A stretch of 64,000 nt of DNA from Halorubrum salsamenti (GTDB taxonomy: Archaea; Halobacteriota; Halobacteria; Halobacteriales; Haloferacaceae), in NCBI RefSeq assembly GCF_007671685.1, contig NZ_VCNL01000002.1:682001-746000 (forward strand), read 5' to 3'. Numbering within the stretch: the first letter of the stretch is position 1; each line of letters starts with the position of its first letter. The notes below the pieces were generated by a model, which was not told the DNA's origin, searched no databases, and was given only the letters and a program-made list of their open reading frames with translations. A program made the translations under genes and the position numbers. This document shows positions 7,880-16,781 of the stretch, in pieces.

Positions 7880-8310
7880 GGCGCGTGCCTGCGAGGCCGT
7901 TTCACGGCCGAGCAACACGCGCGAGGGAGTCGCAGGCGGCGACAGCCGCCAGCGACAGGGCGAGAGCGGAGCTCTCGCTTGTAACCGGACGCAGTCCGGT
8001 GACGAGGCTGGGGAGGAGTGAGGCTGAGCGGTGCGGTTGGGCGGGGTTCAAAGGGGCAGTCGCGAGGACGAAGGCGGCCGCAGTAAGCACCGCAGCGAGC
8101 AACGCGAGCGAGGCGCGCAGCAAGGCCTCCGAGTCGTCGTGACTGGGGCTTTGACGGTGTTCTCCGTCGAGTCACCGATCCCGTACTACTGAGCGGTTGG
8201 GGCTTTGGTGGTGTTCACCGTCGATCCGGTATCAATCACTTATAAACGAGCTGCCGGGGCTTCGGAGGTCTTCACCACGGCGCACGTCACAGCCATCTAA
8301 AAACGACCGA
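7880..8310 (+). repeat. Dispersed structured repeat element, copy A (noncoding)
   Basis: No credible gene lies in the 527 bases between 7826 and 8354. Instead there is a stretch homologous to 32643-32930: both start GGCGCGTGCCT, share CACGCGCGAGGGAGTCGC, a hairpin (7930-7955 here), GACGAGGCTGGGGAGG, CAAAGGGGCAG and CGCGAGGACGAAGGCG, and end with TGGGGCTTTG ... ACTTATAA. Copy A has extra hairpins (CGGCCG-TTTCA-CGGCCG; ACCGGAC-GCA-GTCCGGT) and its tail unit GGGGCTT..GG.GGT.TTC is repeated three times near 8144, 8200 and 8256. Probably a transcribed or mobile structured element; not protein coding. Confidence 0.75.
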
Positions 8311-8353
8311 CTACAACCTCTCAGCCTGCCACCCAACCACCAACAATCACGCC

Positions 8354-8698
8354 CTACCGCTCGATCCCGCCCTGCTCTTTGATCCGCATGATGTGCCGGA
8401 CGTTCAGGTATATCTCCTCGGGAGATGTCTGCTCCTCCGAGTCGTACAGGTCCGACACGCGGTAGAGGATCGCCGAGAGCTGCTTGCTCTCGGAGCTGTC
8501 GCCGCGCACGTCGGCGGCGATCTCGCGGAGGAACGCGCGGACCGCGTCGTCCTCGGCGAACGCCTCGCCCGCCGCGTCCGCGGCCGACTCGGGGACGACC
8601 GGATCGATCCCGGCCGCGTCGAGAGGGTCTGCGGGCTCGTCGCTTTCGCCGCCCTCTCCCTCTTCGCCGTCGCCGTCGCCGTCGCCTTCCTCGCTCAT
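8354..8698 (-). CDS. Conserved hypothetical protein downstream of mrp
   Basis: 114 residues from the ATG at 8698, which overlaps the stop of the Mrp gene by four bases (ATGA), so the two are translationally coupled. The first 25 residues are a low-complexity Asp/Glu/Gly tail; the rest is helical and ends SPEEIYLNVRHIMRIKEQGGIER. No known motif. Coupling to an Fe-S carrier suggests a helper role, but that is only context. Confidence 0.8.
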   Translation of the reverse strand: MSEEGDGDGDGEEGEGGESDEPADPLDAAGIDPVVPESAADAAGEAFAEDDAVRAFLREIAADVRGDSSESKQLSAILYRVSDLYDSEEQTSPEEIYLNVRHIMRIKEQGGIER

Positions 8699-9750
8699 CG
8701 CTCTCCGCTCACCTCGCGGCGGCGCACGACCCCGGCGTTGTTCGCGACGTTCTCCACGATCACCCGGAACGCGTCCGCGGTCTCGCCCTCCTCCAAGACG
8801 ACCGGCTCGCCGTCGTCGCCGCCGGTCCGGACCGCGGGGTCGAGCGGGACGCCGCCGAGGAAGGGAAGCTCGTGCTCCTGCGCCAGCGCCTTCCCGCCGC
8901 CGGAGCCGAATATCTCGTGGAAGCCGCCGCAGTCGGGACACCGGAAGCCCGCCATGTTCTCGGCGATCCCGAGCACGTTCGTGTCGTGTTTGCCGAACAT
9001 CCGGAGCCCCTTCACCGCGTCGTCGAGCGCGACCTCCTGCGGGGTCGTGACGATCACGGCGCCCGTCAGCGGGAGCGTCTGGAGGATCGTGAGCTGGGTG
9101 TCGCCGGTGCCCGGCGGCAGGTCCATCACGAGGTAGTCGAGCTCGCCCCACTCCACGTCCTCGACGAGCTGGGTGATGATCTTGTGGACCATCGGGCCCC
9201 GCCAGATGACCGGGTCGTCCTCGCCGGTGAGGAAGTCCATGCTCATCAGCTTCACGCCGAAGCGCTCGGGAGGGACGATCGTCTCGCCGTCGGTCTGCGG
9301 GCGCTCCTCGGCCGAGACCATTCGGGGGACGTTCGGGCCGTACACGTCGGCGTCGAAGAGGCCGACGCGCGCGCCGAGCTCCGAGAGCCCCGCCGCGATG
9401 TTGACGGCCATCGTCGACTTCCCGACACCGCCCTTGCCGGAGGCGACCGCGATCACGTTTTTCACGCCCGGCAGGACCTGCTCGTCCGCGTCCAGCTCGT
9501 CCGGGATCGAGGCCGAGAGCTCCACGTCGAGGCCCGTGTCGGCGAGCGCCGCCCGGACGTCCTCGGCGATCCCCGACTCGTGCGGCGAGAAGGGGGCGCC
9601 GAGCGCGAGCGACACGTGGACCGTCCCGCCGGCCCCGCCCTCGTCAGCCTCGACGGCGACGTCGTTCACGAGACCGAGCGAGACGATGTCGTCCCCGAGG
9701 TCGGGGTCCTCCACGTCCGCGAGCCGCTCCCGTACGTCCGCTTCGTTCAT
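8695..9750 (-). CDS. mrp: Mrp/NBP35-type iron-sulfur cluster carrier ATPase
   Basis: 351-residue P-loop protein that carries and transfers Fe-S clusters in the cytoplasm. N-terminal MIP18/DUF59 domain (about 1-85), then the deviant Walker A SGKGGVGKST, DADVYGPNVPRM (switch), VMDLPPGTGD (Walker B region) and CPDCGG, the CxxC pair that bridges a cluster between two subunits. Standard length for the haloarchaeal form. It heads a two-gene unit with the small acidic protein at 8354-8698. Confidence 0.93.
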   Translation of the reverse strand: MNEADVRERLADVEDPDLGDDIVSLGLVNDVAVEADEGGAGGTVHVSLALGAPFSPHESGIAEDVRAALADTGLDVELSASIPDELDADEQVLPGVKNVIAVASGKGGVGKSTMAVNIAAGLSELGARVGLFDADVYGPNVPRMVSAEERPQTDGETIVPPERFGVKLMSMDFLTGEDDPVIWRGPMVHKIITQLVEDVEWGELDYLVMDLPPGTGDTQLTILQTLPLTGAVIVTTPQEVALDDAVKGLRMFGKHDTNVLGIAENMAGFRCPDCGGFHEIFGSGGGKALAQEHELPFLGGVPLDPAVRTGGDDGEPVVLEEGETADAFRVIVENVANNAGVVRRREVSGER

Positions 9751-9795
9751 ACCTAGAGGGAGAACGGTGGGCCGAATAAGGGTTCTGTCCCCCGA

Positions 9796-10605
9796 TCAGT
9801 CGACCCGAGTGCCGGCGTCTTCCCCCCGCAGGAACGACGCCAACCCGTCGGCGCCGAACACGTACGCCGGCGCGTCGAGCGCCAGCAGTTCGCGGACCTT
9901 CGCCGCCATCCCACCGGATACGTCCGTCGCGTCGCTCGCGCCCAGCGCGTCGGCGACCGACTCGAAGGAGCCGATGGCGGGGATCACCGCGCCGTCGCCG
10001 TCGAGGACGCCCGGGACGGTCGAGCAGACGCCGACCCGCCGCGCGCCGAGCCCGGCGGCGAGCTCGACGACCAACTCGTCGCCGGAGACGACGGTGACTC
10101 CCTCGCCCGCGGTCGCGACGCCGTCGCCGTGGAGCACCGGGACGAACCCCTCGCCGAGCAACGTCGCCGTCGAGGAGAGCGGCAGGTCGAGGTCGCCGTC
10201 GGAGCCCTCGGGACGGGCCGAAAGCGACAGGGGATGGACGGGCACCGCGGGCACGTCCCGCTCGTGGAGCCGGTCGAGGACCGCCCGGTTCAGCGTCGTC
10301 ATCGCGCCGTGGACGTCCATCACCGCGCCGGCGTCCCCGGTTCCCGCCGTCGTCGAGACGCCGTGCTCGCTGGCGTGGTGATGTCCGAAGCTCCCGCCGC
10401 CGTGGACGACGACGAGCCGCTCGACCGCGCCGTCGGCGAGCGCGCCCGCGACCGCGTCGCAGGCCGCGGCGAGCGCGTCGTCGTCGATCGTCTCCGGGTG
10501 GTCCTTCTCCGTGATCAGGCTCCCTCCGAGCTTGAGGACGACTGGTGGTCCGGCGTCGGAGTCGCCTGCGGCGTCGGAGTCCGGATCCGTGCCGATGCCC
10601 GTCAC
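9796..10605 (-). CDS. ipk: Isopentenyl phosphate kinase
   Basis: Phosphorylates isopentenyl phosphate to IPP in the archaeal mevalonate route. 269 aa amino-acid-kinase fold: VLKLGGSLITEK (ATP site), VVHGGGSFGHHHASEHG with the substrate-binding His of IPKs, VVSGDELVVELA and DVSGGMAAKV. Start is GTG at 10605, which overlaps the mevalonate kinase stop (GTGA), giving coupled translation; no ATG fits. The first 15 residues (GIGTDPDSDAAGDSDAGPP) are an extra acidic lead. The product supplies the C5 units for archaeal membrane lipids and carotenoids. Confidence 0.94.
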   Translation of the reverse strand: MTGIGTDPDSDAAGDSDAGPPVVLKLGGSLITEKDHPETIDDDALAAACDAVAGALADGAVERLVVVHGGGSFGHHHASEHGVSTTAGTGDAGAVMDVHGAMTTLNRAVLDRLHERDVPAVPVHPLSLSARPEGSDGDLDLPLSSTATLLGEGFVPVLHGDGVATAGEGVTVVSGDELVVELAAGLGARRVGVCSTVPGVLDGDGAVIPAIGSFESVADALGASDATDVSGGMAAKVRELLALDAPAYVFGADGLASFLRGEDAGTRVD

Positions 10606-11618
10606 GGCTCCACCACCCGGACGCCCTCCGTCGCCAGCTCGGCGCGGAACGCCTCCTCGCAGCCCTGCGTGAAGGAGAGCGCGGTCTCCGTCGCGTCGCT
10701 CGGGTCGAGCGCGACGATGCAGCCGCCCCCGCCAGCGCCGGTGAGCTTCGCCCCGTGGGCGCCGGCGTCGCGGGCGGCCCACACCATCGCGTCGAGCGAG
10801 CGCGCGGAGACGCCGAGCGCGGCTAACAGTCCGTGGTTGAAGTCCATCAGCTCGCCCAGCTCCGCGAGCAGCTCCGGGGACGGCTCTTCTTCAGGAGCGG
10901 CGTCTTCGAGCAGCCCCTCGCCGGTCCTGACTAGGTCGCCTATCGAATCGACGGTGTCGGCCGCGAACCCGTACTCCTCGCGGAGCTCGCCGACGCCGGC
11001 GACGAGTTCTCCGGTGTCGCCGGCCCCGCCGTCGAAGCCGACGACGAACGGGAGGTTCGGCGTATCGATCGGTTCGCAGTCGTCACCTTCGACGCGGACC
11101 GCGCCGCCCATCGTCGAGCAGAAGGTATCGGCGCGGGAGGCCTGCCCGTCCTGCACCTCGTACTCGGCGCGATACGCGCGGTCAGCCAGCTCGCGGCGGT
11201 CGAGCGGGTCACCGAGCGCGCGCGTCGCGGCGTCGATCCCGGCGACGACGACAGCCGCAGAGGAGCCGAGTCCGGCCCCGAGCGGGATGTCGCTCTCGAC
11301 GGTGATATCGAAGCCGGCGTCGGGGGCGTCCGCCGCGTCCCGAGCCTGCCGCACCGCGGCGTCGACGTAGCCCATCGCGGCCTCGACCAGCGGGGTCGGC
11401 ACGTCCACGTCGGGTCGGTCGCCGGTGCCGCCGGCGTACTCTACCGTGAACCCGTCGAGCGAGAGGTCCTCGGCCTCGACGCGGACGTGGTCGTCCGACC
11501 GGGGCTCGGCGGTCACCGTGGCGCGTCGCTCGATCGCCGCCGGCACGGCGGGCTCGCCGTAGACGACGGCGTGTTCGCCGAAGAGGTACACCTTCCCCGG
11601 CGCTTCACAGGCGGTCAT
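10602..11618 (-). CDS. mvk: Mevalonate kinase
   Basis: ATP-dependent phosphorylation of mevalonate; first kinase of isoprenoid synthesis. 338-residue GHMP kinase: APGKVYLFGEHAVVYG (N-terminal substrate motif), IPLGAGLGSSAAVVVAG (GHMP ATP loop) and KLTGAGGGGCIVAL (C-terminal motif). Stop overlaps the GTG start of ipk by four bases, so the pair forms one transcript. In many haloarchaea this pair directly follows rps2; here two plus-strand genes (11749-12711) lie between. Confidence 0.96.
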   Translation of the reverse strand: MTACEAPGKVYLFGEHAVVYGEPAVPAAIERRATVTAEPRSDDHVRVEAEDLSLDGFTVEYAGGTGDRPDVDVPTPLVEAAMGYVDAAVRQARDAADAPDAGFDITVESDIPLGAGLGSSAAVVVAGIDAATRALGDPLDRRELADRAYRAEYEVQDGQASRADTFCSTMGGAVRVEGDDCEPIDTPNLPFVVGFDGGAGDTGELVAGVGELREEYGFAADTVDSIGDLVRTGEGLLEDAAPEEEPSPELLAELGELMDFNHGLLAALGVSARSLDAMVWAARDAGAHGAKLTGAGGGGCIVALDPSDATETALSFTQGCEEAFRAELATEGVRVVEP

Positions 11619-11748
11619 ACGAACTCACTCTCTCCGCGTGCTTACAGGCGTTGCGCTTGCGGGATCGTCACAGGTGTGGTTCGGACGCGGAGCGGCAAGC
11701 CCCACCGACCCCGCCAGCTTTTCACCGCCGGCCGCTGTCGTGCGCGCT

Positions 11749-12297
11749 ATGACGACGCTCCCGTCGCTTTTGACACGGTCACTCATGAACTTCGTTGAGG
11801 GTCTGGCAGTCGCGATACCGCGGCTGCTCTCGGGACTGATCTTCCTCGCCCTGGCGTACGTGACGGTACGGGTCATCCTCTCTCTGGTTCGAACCTCGAT
11901 CGACCGGATCTACGTCGGCGACCGCGAACTGGTGGGCGATCTCATCGCCACGCTCATGGCTATCTTCCTGTGGTTCGGCGTCGCGCTAACGTTCCTGAAG
12001 GTCGTCGGTATGGGCGACATCGCGGCGAGCCTCGGCACCGCCGTCGGCTTCATCGCGCTGGGGATCTCCTACGCGCTCTCCGAGATGATCGAGGACACCG
12101 TCGCGGGCGTCTACCTCCTCCGCGACCCCGACTTCAACGTCGGTTACCGCGTCGAGGCGAAGGGCGTGACCGGAACGGTCGCCGCCATCGAACTCCGGAA
12201 GACCCGGATCGACACGGACGGCGGCGACCGAGTCGTGCTCGCGAATCGGGAGATAGAGCCGCGGTGGACCCATGACGTGCCCGACGAGAGTCCCTAG
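11749..12297 (+). CDS. Small MscS-like mechanosensitive channel family protein
   Basis: 182 residues from ATG 11749 (MTTLPSLLTRSLMNFVEG). Three hydrophobic segments (about 22-45, 62-84 and 92-112) are followed by a short beta domain. The third helix GDIAASLGTAVGFIALGISYALSEMIED resembles the pore-lining TM3 of MscS, with Gly/Ala packing, and the next part (YRVEAKGVTGTVAAIELRKTRI ... VVLANREIEP) matches the MscS beta domain. The C-terminal alpha/beta cage is absent, so this is a minimal member. Expected role: osmotic release valve in the membrane. A longer GTG start at 11638 overlaps the mvk promoter region and is less likely. Confidence 0.75.
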   Translation: MTTLPSLLTRSLMNFVEGLAVAIPRLLSGLIFLALAYVTVRVILSLVRTSIDRIYVGDRELVGDLIATLMAIFLWFGVALTFLKVVGMGDIAASLGTAVGFIALGISYALSEMIEDTVAGVYLLRDPDFNVGYRVEAKGVTGTVAAIELRKTRIDTDGGDRVVLANREIEPRWTHDVPDESP

Positions 12298-12329
12298 CTT
12301 CGTGGTCCGATCGGGAATCTGGACCCAAT

Positions 12330-12336
12330 ACTTATC
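12330..12336 (+). promoter_or_regulatory. TATA-like box of the DUF4870-like gene
   Basis: TACTTAT at 12330-12336 sits 28 bases before the ATG at 12361, the distance expected for a leaderless haloarchaeal transcript. The surrounding bases 12325-12360 are AT-rich compared with the neighbouring coding sequence. Confidence 0.55.
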
Positions 12337-12360
12337 AATTCAGTATGAGATATCCGTAGT

Positions 12361-12711
12361 ATGTCATCCCCAACAGATGCGGGCGTTGAGGAAACGGTCG
12401 CCGGAGATACGACTCTCGCCGCCCTTTCGCACGCGTCGGCACTGGTCGCTTCGTTCCTGGGACCGCTGTTGTTCCTGATACTCGCGGACGACGACGACGA
12501 GCTCGTCAAACAGAACGCCAAAAACTCCCTCAACTTCCAGCTGATCATCTTCATCGCGATGGTCGTCTCGGGACTGTTGACGGTCGTCCTCGTCGGGTTC
12601 GCGCTCATCCCGCTCATCGGACTGATCGATCTCGTGTTGGTTCTGATAGCCACTCTGAAGGCCAACGACGGGCAGGTCTACTCGTACCCGTACACGCCGG
12701 ACATCCTCTGA
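12361..12711 (+). CDS. DUF4870/Tic20-like small membrane protein
   Basis: 116 residues. A polar 20-residue head is followed by three to four membrane helices: LAALSHASALVASFLGPLLFLIL, LNFQLIIFIAMVVSGLLTVVLVGFAL and LIGLIDLVLVLIATLKA. The signature between helices 1 and 2, DDDELVKQNAKNSLNFQL, is the hallmark of DUF4870 proteins (charged D/E then V..hA..ALNFQ). Function of the family is unknown. Transcribed alone from its own promoter and divergent in orientation from the ribosomal block. Confidence 0.85.
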   Translation: MSSPTDAGVEETVAGDTTLAALSHASALVASFLGPLLFLILADDDDELVKQNAKNSLNFQLIIFIAMVVSGLLTVVLVGFALIPLIGLIDLVLVLIATLKANDGQVYSYPYTPDIL

Positions 12712-12867
12712 GGGCCGCGGAGCAGGTCGCGGCCCGCGTCGCACACGACGCTCGCGGGAGCGTCCTCACGAGTCCGTCTCCCACGAGATCGCCTCCCGCA
12801 AGATCGCCTGCCGATCACTCGTTATCACGATAGCGACGGCGACAGCGGCGGTGCTACGGGAGTGAAC

Positions 12868-12884
12868 TGTCAGAAAAGTCGAAA
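12868..12884 (-). terminator. Possible terminator after rps2
   Basis: Read on the minus strand, the bases just past the S2 stop give ATTTCGACTTTTCTG, a T-rich tract of the type that ends archaeal transcription. It is downstream of the last gene of the S13-to-S2 block. Only the T tract supports this. Confidence 0.35.
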
Positions 12885-12901
12885 TCGACGTCGAAACGGC
12901 C

Positions 12902-13750
12902 CTACAGCTCGTCCTCGAAGTCCTCGAGGGCGAACACGGTGTCGGAGCCGCGGCGGTCGAGCGTCTCGTTGGCGAGGAGCCAGTAGACGACCGACAGCGC
13001 GCGTCGGCCCTTGTTGTTCGTCGGGATGACGAGGTCGACGTTCGACAGCTGGTTGTTGGAGTCGCACATCGCGATGACCGGGATGCCGACGGTGATGGCC
13101 TCCTTGACGGCCTGCGCGTCGCCGATCGGGTCAGTGACCACGACGACGTCCGGCTCGATATAGCCGGCGTAGTCGGGGTTCGTCAGCGTTCCGGGGATGA
13201 AGCGACCCGTGCGGGCGCGGGCGCCGATGGCGTCCGCGAACTTCTCGGCCGGGAACCGGCCGTACTGGCGCGAGGACGTGACGAGGATCTGCTCGGGGTC
13301 GTAGTTCGCGAGGAAGTCCGCGGCGGTGCGGATCCGCTGGTCCGTCGTGCTCACGTCGAGCACGTACAGGCCGTCGTCGCGGACGCGGTGGATAAACCGC
13401 TCCATGTCCTTCGTCTTCTGCTGGGTCCCGATGTGGACACCGGCGGAGAGGTAGTCCTCGACCGGGATCAGCAGGTCGACGTCGTCGTCGGGCATGACGT
13501 CGTCGTCGAACGGGGAGGCGTCCTCCTCGTCCGCGGCGTCGTCACCCGCGTCTTCCGTCGCGTCGGCCTCGGCGGCCGCCTCGCTCTCGGCGTCGGCGGA
13601 TGCTTCGGGCTCGGCGTCAGCGGACGCCCCCTCGGCAGCCGCGTCGGCGGTCGGTTCCTCGGTCGTGTCGGCCTCCTCCTCGACCGCCGCGTCGACCGCC
13701 TCGGTCTCCGCGTCGTCGTCGAGTTCGACCGCGTCGTTGTCTTCGCTCAT
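12902..13750 (-). CDS. rps2: 30S ribosomal protein S2 with acidic N-terminal extension
   Basis: Small-subunit protein. The conserved core begins near residue 88 ([20 protein letters not shown]) and runs through [43 protein letters not shown] and [19 protein letters not shown]. In front of it is an extension of about 85 residues made largely of Ala, Asp and Glu; a shorter acidic lead is known in other haloarchaea. Start ATG 13750 is 16 bases below the enolase stop. The extension is likely unstructured and surface exposed. Confidence 0.96.
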   Translation of the reverse strand: MSEDNDAVELDDDAETEAVDAAVEEEADTTEEPTADAAAEGASADAEPEASADAESEAAAEADATEDAGDDAADEEDASPFDDDVMPDDDVDLLIPVEDYLSAGVHIGTQQKTKDMERFIHRVRDDGLYVLDVSTTDQRIRTAADFLANYDPEQILVTSSRQYGRFPAEKFADAIGARARTGRFIPGTLTNPDYAGYIEPDVVVVTDPIGDAQAVKEAITVGIPVIAMCDSNNQLSNVDLVIPTNNKGRRALSVVYWLLANETLDRRGSDTVFALEDFEDEL

Positions 13751-13766
13751 GCGTGGTGTCGGCCCG

Positions 13767-14969
13767 TCATACCGCGTCGTCCGCGATGCGGACCAGTTCG
13801 TTCAGCTTGGCAGTGCGCTCGCCGCCGACCGTGCCGGTCTTGATGAATCCGGCATCGGTCGCCACGGCGAGGTGTGCGATGGTGGTGTCCTCGGTCTCGC
13901 CCGAACGGTGCGAGATGACCGTCTCGTACCCGTTGCGAGAGGCGAGTTCGACCGCGTCGAACGCGTCCGACAGCGTCCCGATCTGGTTCGGCTTGATCAG
14001 GATGCTGTTGGCCGCGCCCGTGTCGATCCCCTCGCGGAGCCGCTCGACGTTGGTGACGAACAGGTCGTCGCCGCAGATCAGCGTCCGGTCGCCGACTCGG
14101 TCGGTCAGCTCCGCGAACGCCTCGTAGTCGTTCTCGTCGAGAGGGTCCTCGACGTACGCGAGGTCGTACTCGTCGACGAGTCCGGCGACGTAGTCGATCT
14201 GCTCGCCGGTCGATTTGGTCTCGTCGCCGTACACGTACGCACCCTCGTCGTCGTCGTACAGCTCGGCGGCAGCCATGTCGAGCCCGAAGCGGATCTCGAA
14301 GCCGACGTCGTCCTCGACGCGGTCGACCGCCTCGTCGACGACCTCGAACGCGTCGGCGTCCGAGATCGGGGGCGCCCACGCGCCCTCGTCGCCCTTCGCG
14401 GCCGGCACGCCGCGCTCGTCGAGCACGTCCGCCACCGCCGCGTGGACCGCGGCGTTCGCGAACACGGCCTCCGAGACGCTGGGCGCGCCGACGGGCGCCG
14501 CGAGGAACTCCTGGATGTGCGTCGCCTCCTTGGCGTGCTCCCCGCCGCCGACGACGTTGCCGAGCGGGATCGGGAAGTTCTCGCCGCGGAACGCGCCCCC
14601 GAGGTGCTGGTACAGCGGCGCACCGAGCACGTCGGCGGCGGCCTTCGCGGCCGCCATCGAGATCGCGACCGCGCTGTTGGCGCCGATCGCGGAGAAGTCG
14701 TCCGTGCCGTCGGCGGCGCGCAGCGCGTTGTCGACCGCGCGCTGGTCGCCGGCGTACACGCCTTCGAGGCGGGGGACCGCGTGCTCGCGGGCCGCCGCGA
14801 TGGACTCGTTGGCCGGGAGCTCGATCGCCTCGTACTCGCCGGTCGAGGCCCCGCTGGGGGCCGCCCCGCGGCCGAAGCCGCCGGACTCGGTGAGCACGTC
14901 GGCCTCCACGGTGGGGTTCCCGCGTGAGTCGAGCACGCGACGCAGTGAGATGCCGGTGATTCGGGTCAT
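13767..14969 (-). CDS. eno: Enolase (phosphopyruvate hydratase)
   Basis: Interconverts 2-phosphoglycerate and phosphoenolpyruvate. 400 aa with family features: [15 protein letters not shown], the mobile loop [12 protein letters not shown], metal ligands in AYVEDPLDE and [11 protein letters not shown], the catalytic Lys in [11 protein letters not shown] and [20 protein letters not shown]. Start ATG overlaps the rpoK stop by one base. Its place inside a transcription/translation operon is standard in archaea. Confidence 0.97.
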   Translation of the reverse strand: MTRITGISLRRVLDSRGNPTVEADVLTESGGFGRGAAPSGASTGEYEAIELPANESIAAAREHAVPRLEGVYAGDQRAVDNALRAADGTDDFSAIGANSAVAISMAAAKAAADVLGAPLYQHLGGAFRGENFPIPLGNVVGGGEHAKEATHIQEFLAAPVGAPSVSEAVFANAAVHAAVADVLDERGVPAAKGDEGAWAPPISDADAFEVVDEAVDRVEDDVGFEIRFGLDMAAAELYDDDEGAYVYGDETKSTGEQIDYVAGLVDEYDLAYVEDPLDENDYEAFAELTDRVGDRTLICGDDLFVTNVERLREGIDTGAANSILIKPNQIGTLSDAFDAVELASRNGYETVISHRSGETEDTTIAHLAVATDAGFIKTGTVGGERTAKLNELVRIADDAV

Positions 14970-15148
14970 TAGTTGGATTCCCTCCGGACCGTGAACGGGA
15001 GCGCACCCGCGTCGTACTCCTCGGCGGCGACGAGGATGGGCTCCGTCTGGTCCGTCTCGATCAGCACGGGCGCCCCGTAGGACACCTGCAGCGCTCGCGC
15101 GCCGAGGATTCGTGCCTTCTCGTATCGGTTGTATCGCTGTTCTGACAT
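14969..15148 (-). CDS. rpoK: DNA-directed RNA polymerase subunit K (Rpb6/omega homologue)
   Basis: 59-residue subunit that helps assemble and stabilise the largest polymerase subunit. The diagnostic Rpb6 core is complete: [23 protein letters not shown], followed by the C-terminal helix/strand [21 protein letters not shown]. Start ATG 15148 lies three bases below the rpoN stop; the stop overlaps the enolase start. Short enough to be missed by length cut-offs. Confidence 0.96.
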   Translation of the reverse strand: MSEQRYNRYEKARILGARALQVSYGAPVLIETDQTEPILVAAEEYDAGALPFTVRRESN

Positions 15149-15151
15149 GGT

Positions 15152-15346
15152 TTACTGGTACGGCGAGACGACGTCGACGAGGTCGCGGTGACTGACCAGC
15201 ATTCGGCGACAGCAGTGCCGGTCGACGCCGAGCTCGTCGAGGACCTCACCGGGGTCCTCGTCGCCCTCGCGGGCGCGCTCCTTGAATTCCTCCCAGTGCT
15301 CACCCACGACGTTGCCGCACGTGAAACACCGGACGGGGATCATCAT
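15152..15346 (-). CDS. rpoN: DNA-directed RNA polymerase subunit N (Rpb10 homologue)
   Basis: 64 residues. Zinc-bundle motif fully preserved: CFTCG near the start and [10 protein letters not shown] in the middle (C-x2-C ... CC). It joins the D-L-N-P assembly platform of archaeal RNA polymerase together with RpoD, encoded upstream in the same block. Lies 12 bases below the S9 stop and 3 above the rpoK start. Confidence 0.97.
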   Translation of the reverse strand: MMIPVRCFTCGNVVGEHWEEFKERAREGDEDPGEVLDELGVDRHCCRRMLVSHRDLVDVVSPYQ

Positions 15347-15358
15347 GACTGGATCACC

Positions 15359-15757
15359 TCAGCGGTAGGACTTCTGGTAGCGGGCACGCGCGCCGGGTCC
15401 GCCCCACTTCTTGGGTTCGGACTGGCGCACGTCGTTGACCAGCAGCGTGCGGTCGAAGTTCATGTACGCGTCGCGCAGCTCGGCGTCGCTGAGGTGCTGA
15501 ACGAGACCGCGCGCGATGGCGGTCCGCGTCGCGTCGGCCTGGCCGCTGAAGCCGCCGCCCTCGACGTTGATATCGATGTCGACGCCGTCGCGGAGTTCCT
15601 CACCCGCGATGCGGAACGGCTCCAGCATCTTGAGCCGCGCCTGCTCCGGTTCGACCAGCTCGACTGGCTGGGAGTTGATACGAACGCGGCCCTCGCCGTC
15701 TCGCACGGTGGCGCGGGCGACGGCCGTCTTCTTCTTGCCTGAGGTGTTAGTTACCAT
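15359..15757 (-). CDS. rps9: 30S ribosomal protein S9
   Basis: 132 residues with the family signature [22 protein letters not shown] and the basic C-terminal tail [13 protein letters not shown] whose last residues reach the P-site tRNA. N-terminus [21 protein letters not shown] is typical. Start overlaps the L13 stop by seven bases, indicating coupled translation. Confidence 0.97.
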   Translation of the reverse strand: MVTNTSGKKKTAVARATVRDGEGRVRINSQPVELVEPEQARLKMLEPFRIAGEELRDGVDIDINVEGGGFSGQADATRTAIARGLVQHLSDAELRDAYMNFDRTLLVNDVRQSEPKKWGGPGARARYQKSYR

Positions 15758-16200
15758 GTGACGTTGGCTCCCAGAGACTCGGAGATGGATCCGAGCGTCG
15801 TGAATTTGATGTTCGAGAGGCGGTCGAGCGAGGTTCCGTCGAGGACGACGCTCTCGACGTCATCGTCGCGCTCGTAGGGGTTGCCCACGTAGACGCGGAC
15901 GTTCGAGAACGCCTCGCGACCGTCCTCCGTCTTGTACGGCAGCATGCCGCGGATGGCACGCTTGAAGATCCGGTCGGGGCGCTTGGGGTAGTACGGCCCG
16001 CTGTCGGAGCCGAGCTCCGCACGGGTGTGGTACGTCTCCATCGTCGCCTCTTCGTTGCCGGTGATGACCGCGCGCTCGGCGTTGACGACGGCGACCGTCT
16101 CGCCGTCGAGGACGCGCTGGGCGACCTTCGACGAGACACGACCGAGGATGCAGTCTCGGGCGTCGACGACGACGTCCGCGTCGATCTTCGCGAGACTCAT
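15751..16200 (-). CDS. rpl13: 50S ribosomal protein L13
   Basis: 149 residues of the L13/L13a family: [38 protein letters not shown] and the signature [20 protein letters not shown]. Start overlaps the L18e stop by four bases. In archaea L13 and S9 are always adjacent, as here. Confidence 0.97.
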   Translation of the reverse strand: MSLAKIDADVVVDARDCILGRVSSKVAQRVLDGETVAVVNAERAVITGNEEATMETYHTRAELGSDSGPYYPKRPDRIFKRAIRGMLPYKTEDGREAFSNVRVYVGNPYERDDDVESVVLDGTSLDRLSNIKFTTLGSISESLGANVTW

Positions 16201-16550
16201 CGGATCACCCGGACGTTGCTCCCTTCGGGATTCTGTTCAATGAACTGTTCGAGCGACACCGCTTCGCCGGCCTGGTCGATCTTCGTTCGGGCGGTGCCCG
16301 AGAAGTCGACGGCGGCGACGGTGACGTTCTTTTCGAGCACACCGCTGCCCAGCACCTTGCCGGGGACGACGACCGTCTCGTCTTCCTGAGCGTATCGTTC
16401 GATACGGCCCAGGTTGACCTCAGCGTGCGTGCGCCGTGGCTTCTCCAGTCGGGCGGCGATATCCTGCCATACGTTGGCACCGGAATCGCGCGAGACCGAC
16501 TTCAGATCGGCGATGAGGTTCTGTAGTTTCGGATTCGTCTTGCTACTCAT
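16197..16550 (-). CDS. rpl18e: 50S ribosomal protein L18e
   Basis: 117 residues, related to bacterial L15. Conserved parts: [35 protein letters not shown] and [34 protein letters not shown]. First protein gene after the tRNA-Leu gene in the block; the stop overlaps the L13 start. Confidence 0.97.
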   Translation of the reverse strand: MSSKTNPKLQNLIADLKSVSRDSGANVWQDIAARLEKPRRTHAEVNLGRIERYAQEDETVVVPGKVLGSGVLEKNVTVAAVDFSGTARTKIDQAGEAVSLEQFIEQNPEGSNVRVIR

Positions 16551-16589
16551 AGCTGTCCCTCCTGAAGTGGAGAGTTAGTGAAAACGGAG

Positions 16590-16674
16590 TGCAGGGAGCA
16601 GGATTTGAACCTGCGGACCTCTACAGGACAGCGCCCTGAACGCTGCGCCGTTGGCCTGACTTGGCTATCCCTGC
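16590..16674 (-). tRNA. tRNA-Leu (anticodon CAG)
   Basis: 85-base class II tRNA. Acceptor arms GCAGGGA and TCCCTGC with discriminator A; D arm GCC...GGC containing AAGTCAGG; anticodon stem CAGCG/CGCTG with loop TTCAGGG, hence CAG reading CUG; long variable arm; T arm GCAGG-TTCAAAT-CCTGC. No intron. It sits inside the ribosomal/polymerase block between rpoD and rpl18e, so it is probably processed out of a mixed mRNA/tRNA transcript. Confidence 0.95.
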
Positions 16675-16781
16675 GTGCACTCCTGCGTAATCCGGCTCCC
16701 TTCAAACCACTTTCGGTCCCGGCGTCGTGACTCCGTGCAGGGGCGAGCGCCGTGTGTGCGGTTTGAAGGTCCGTCATTACG

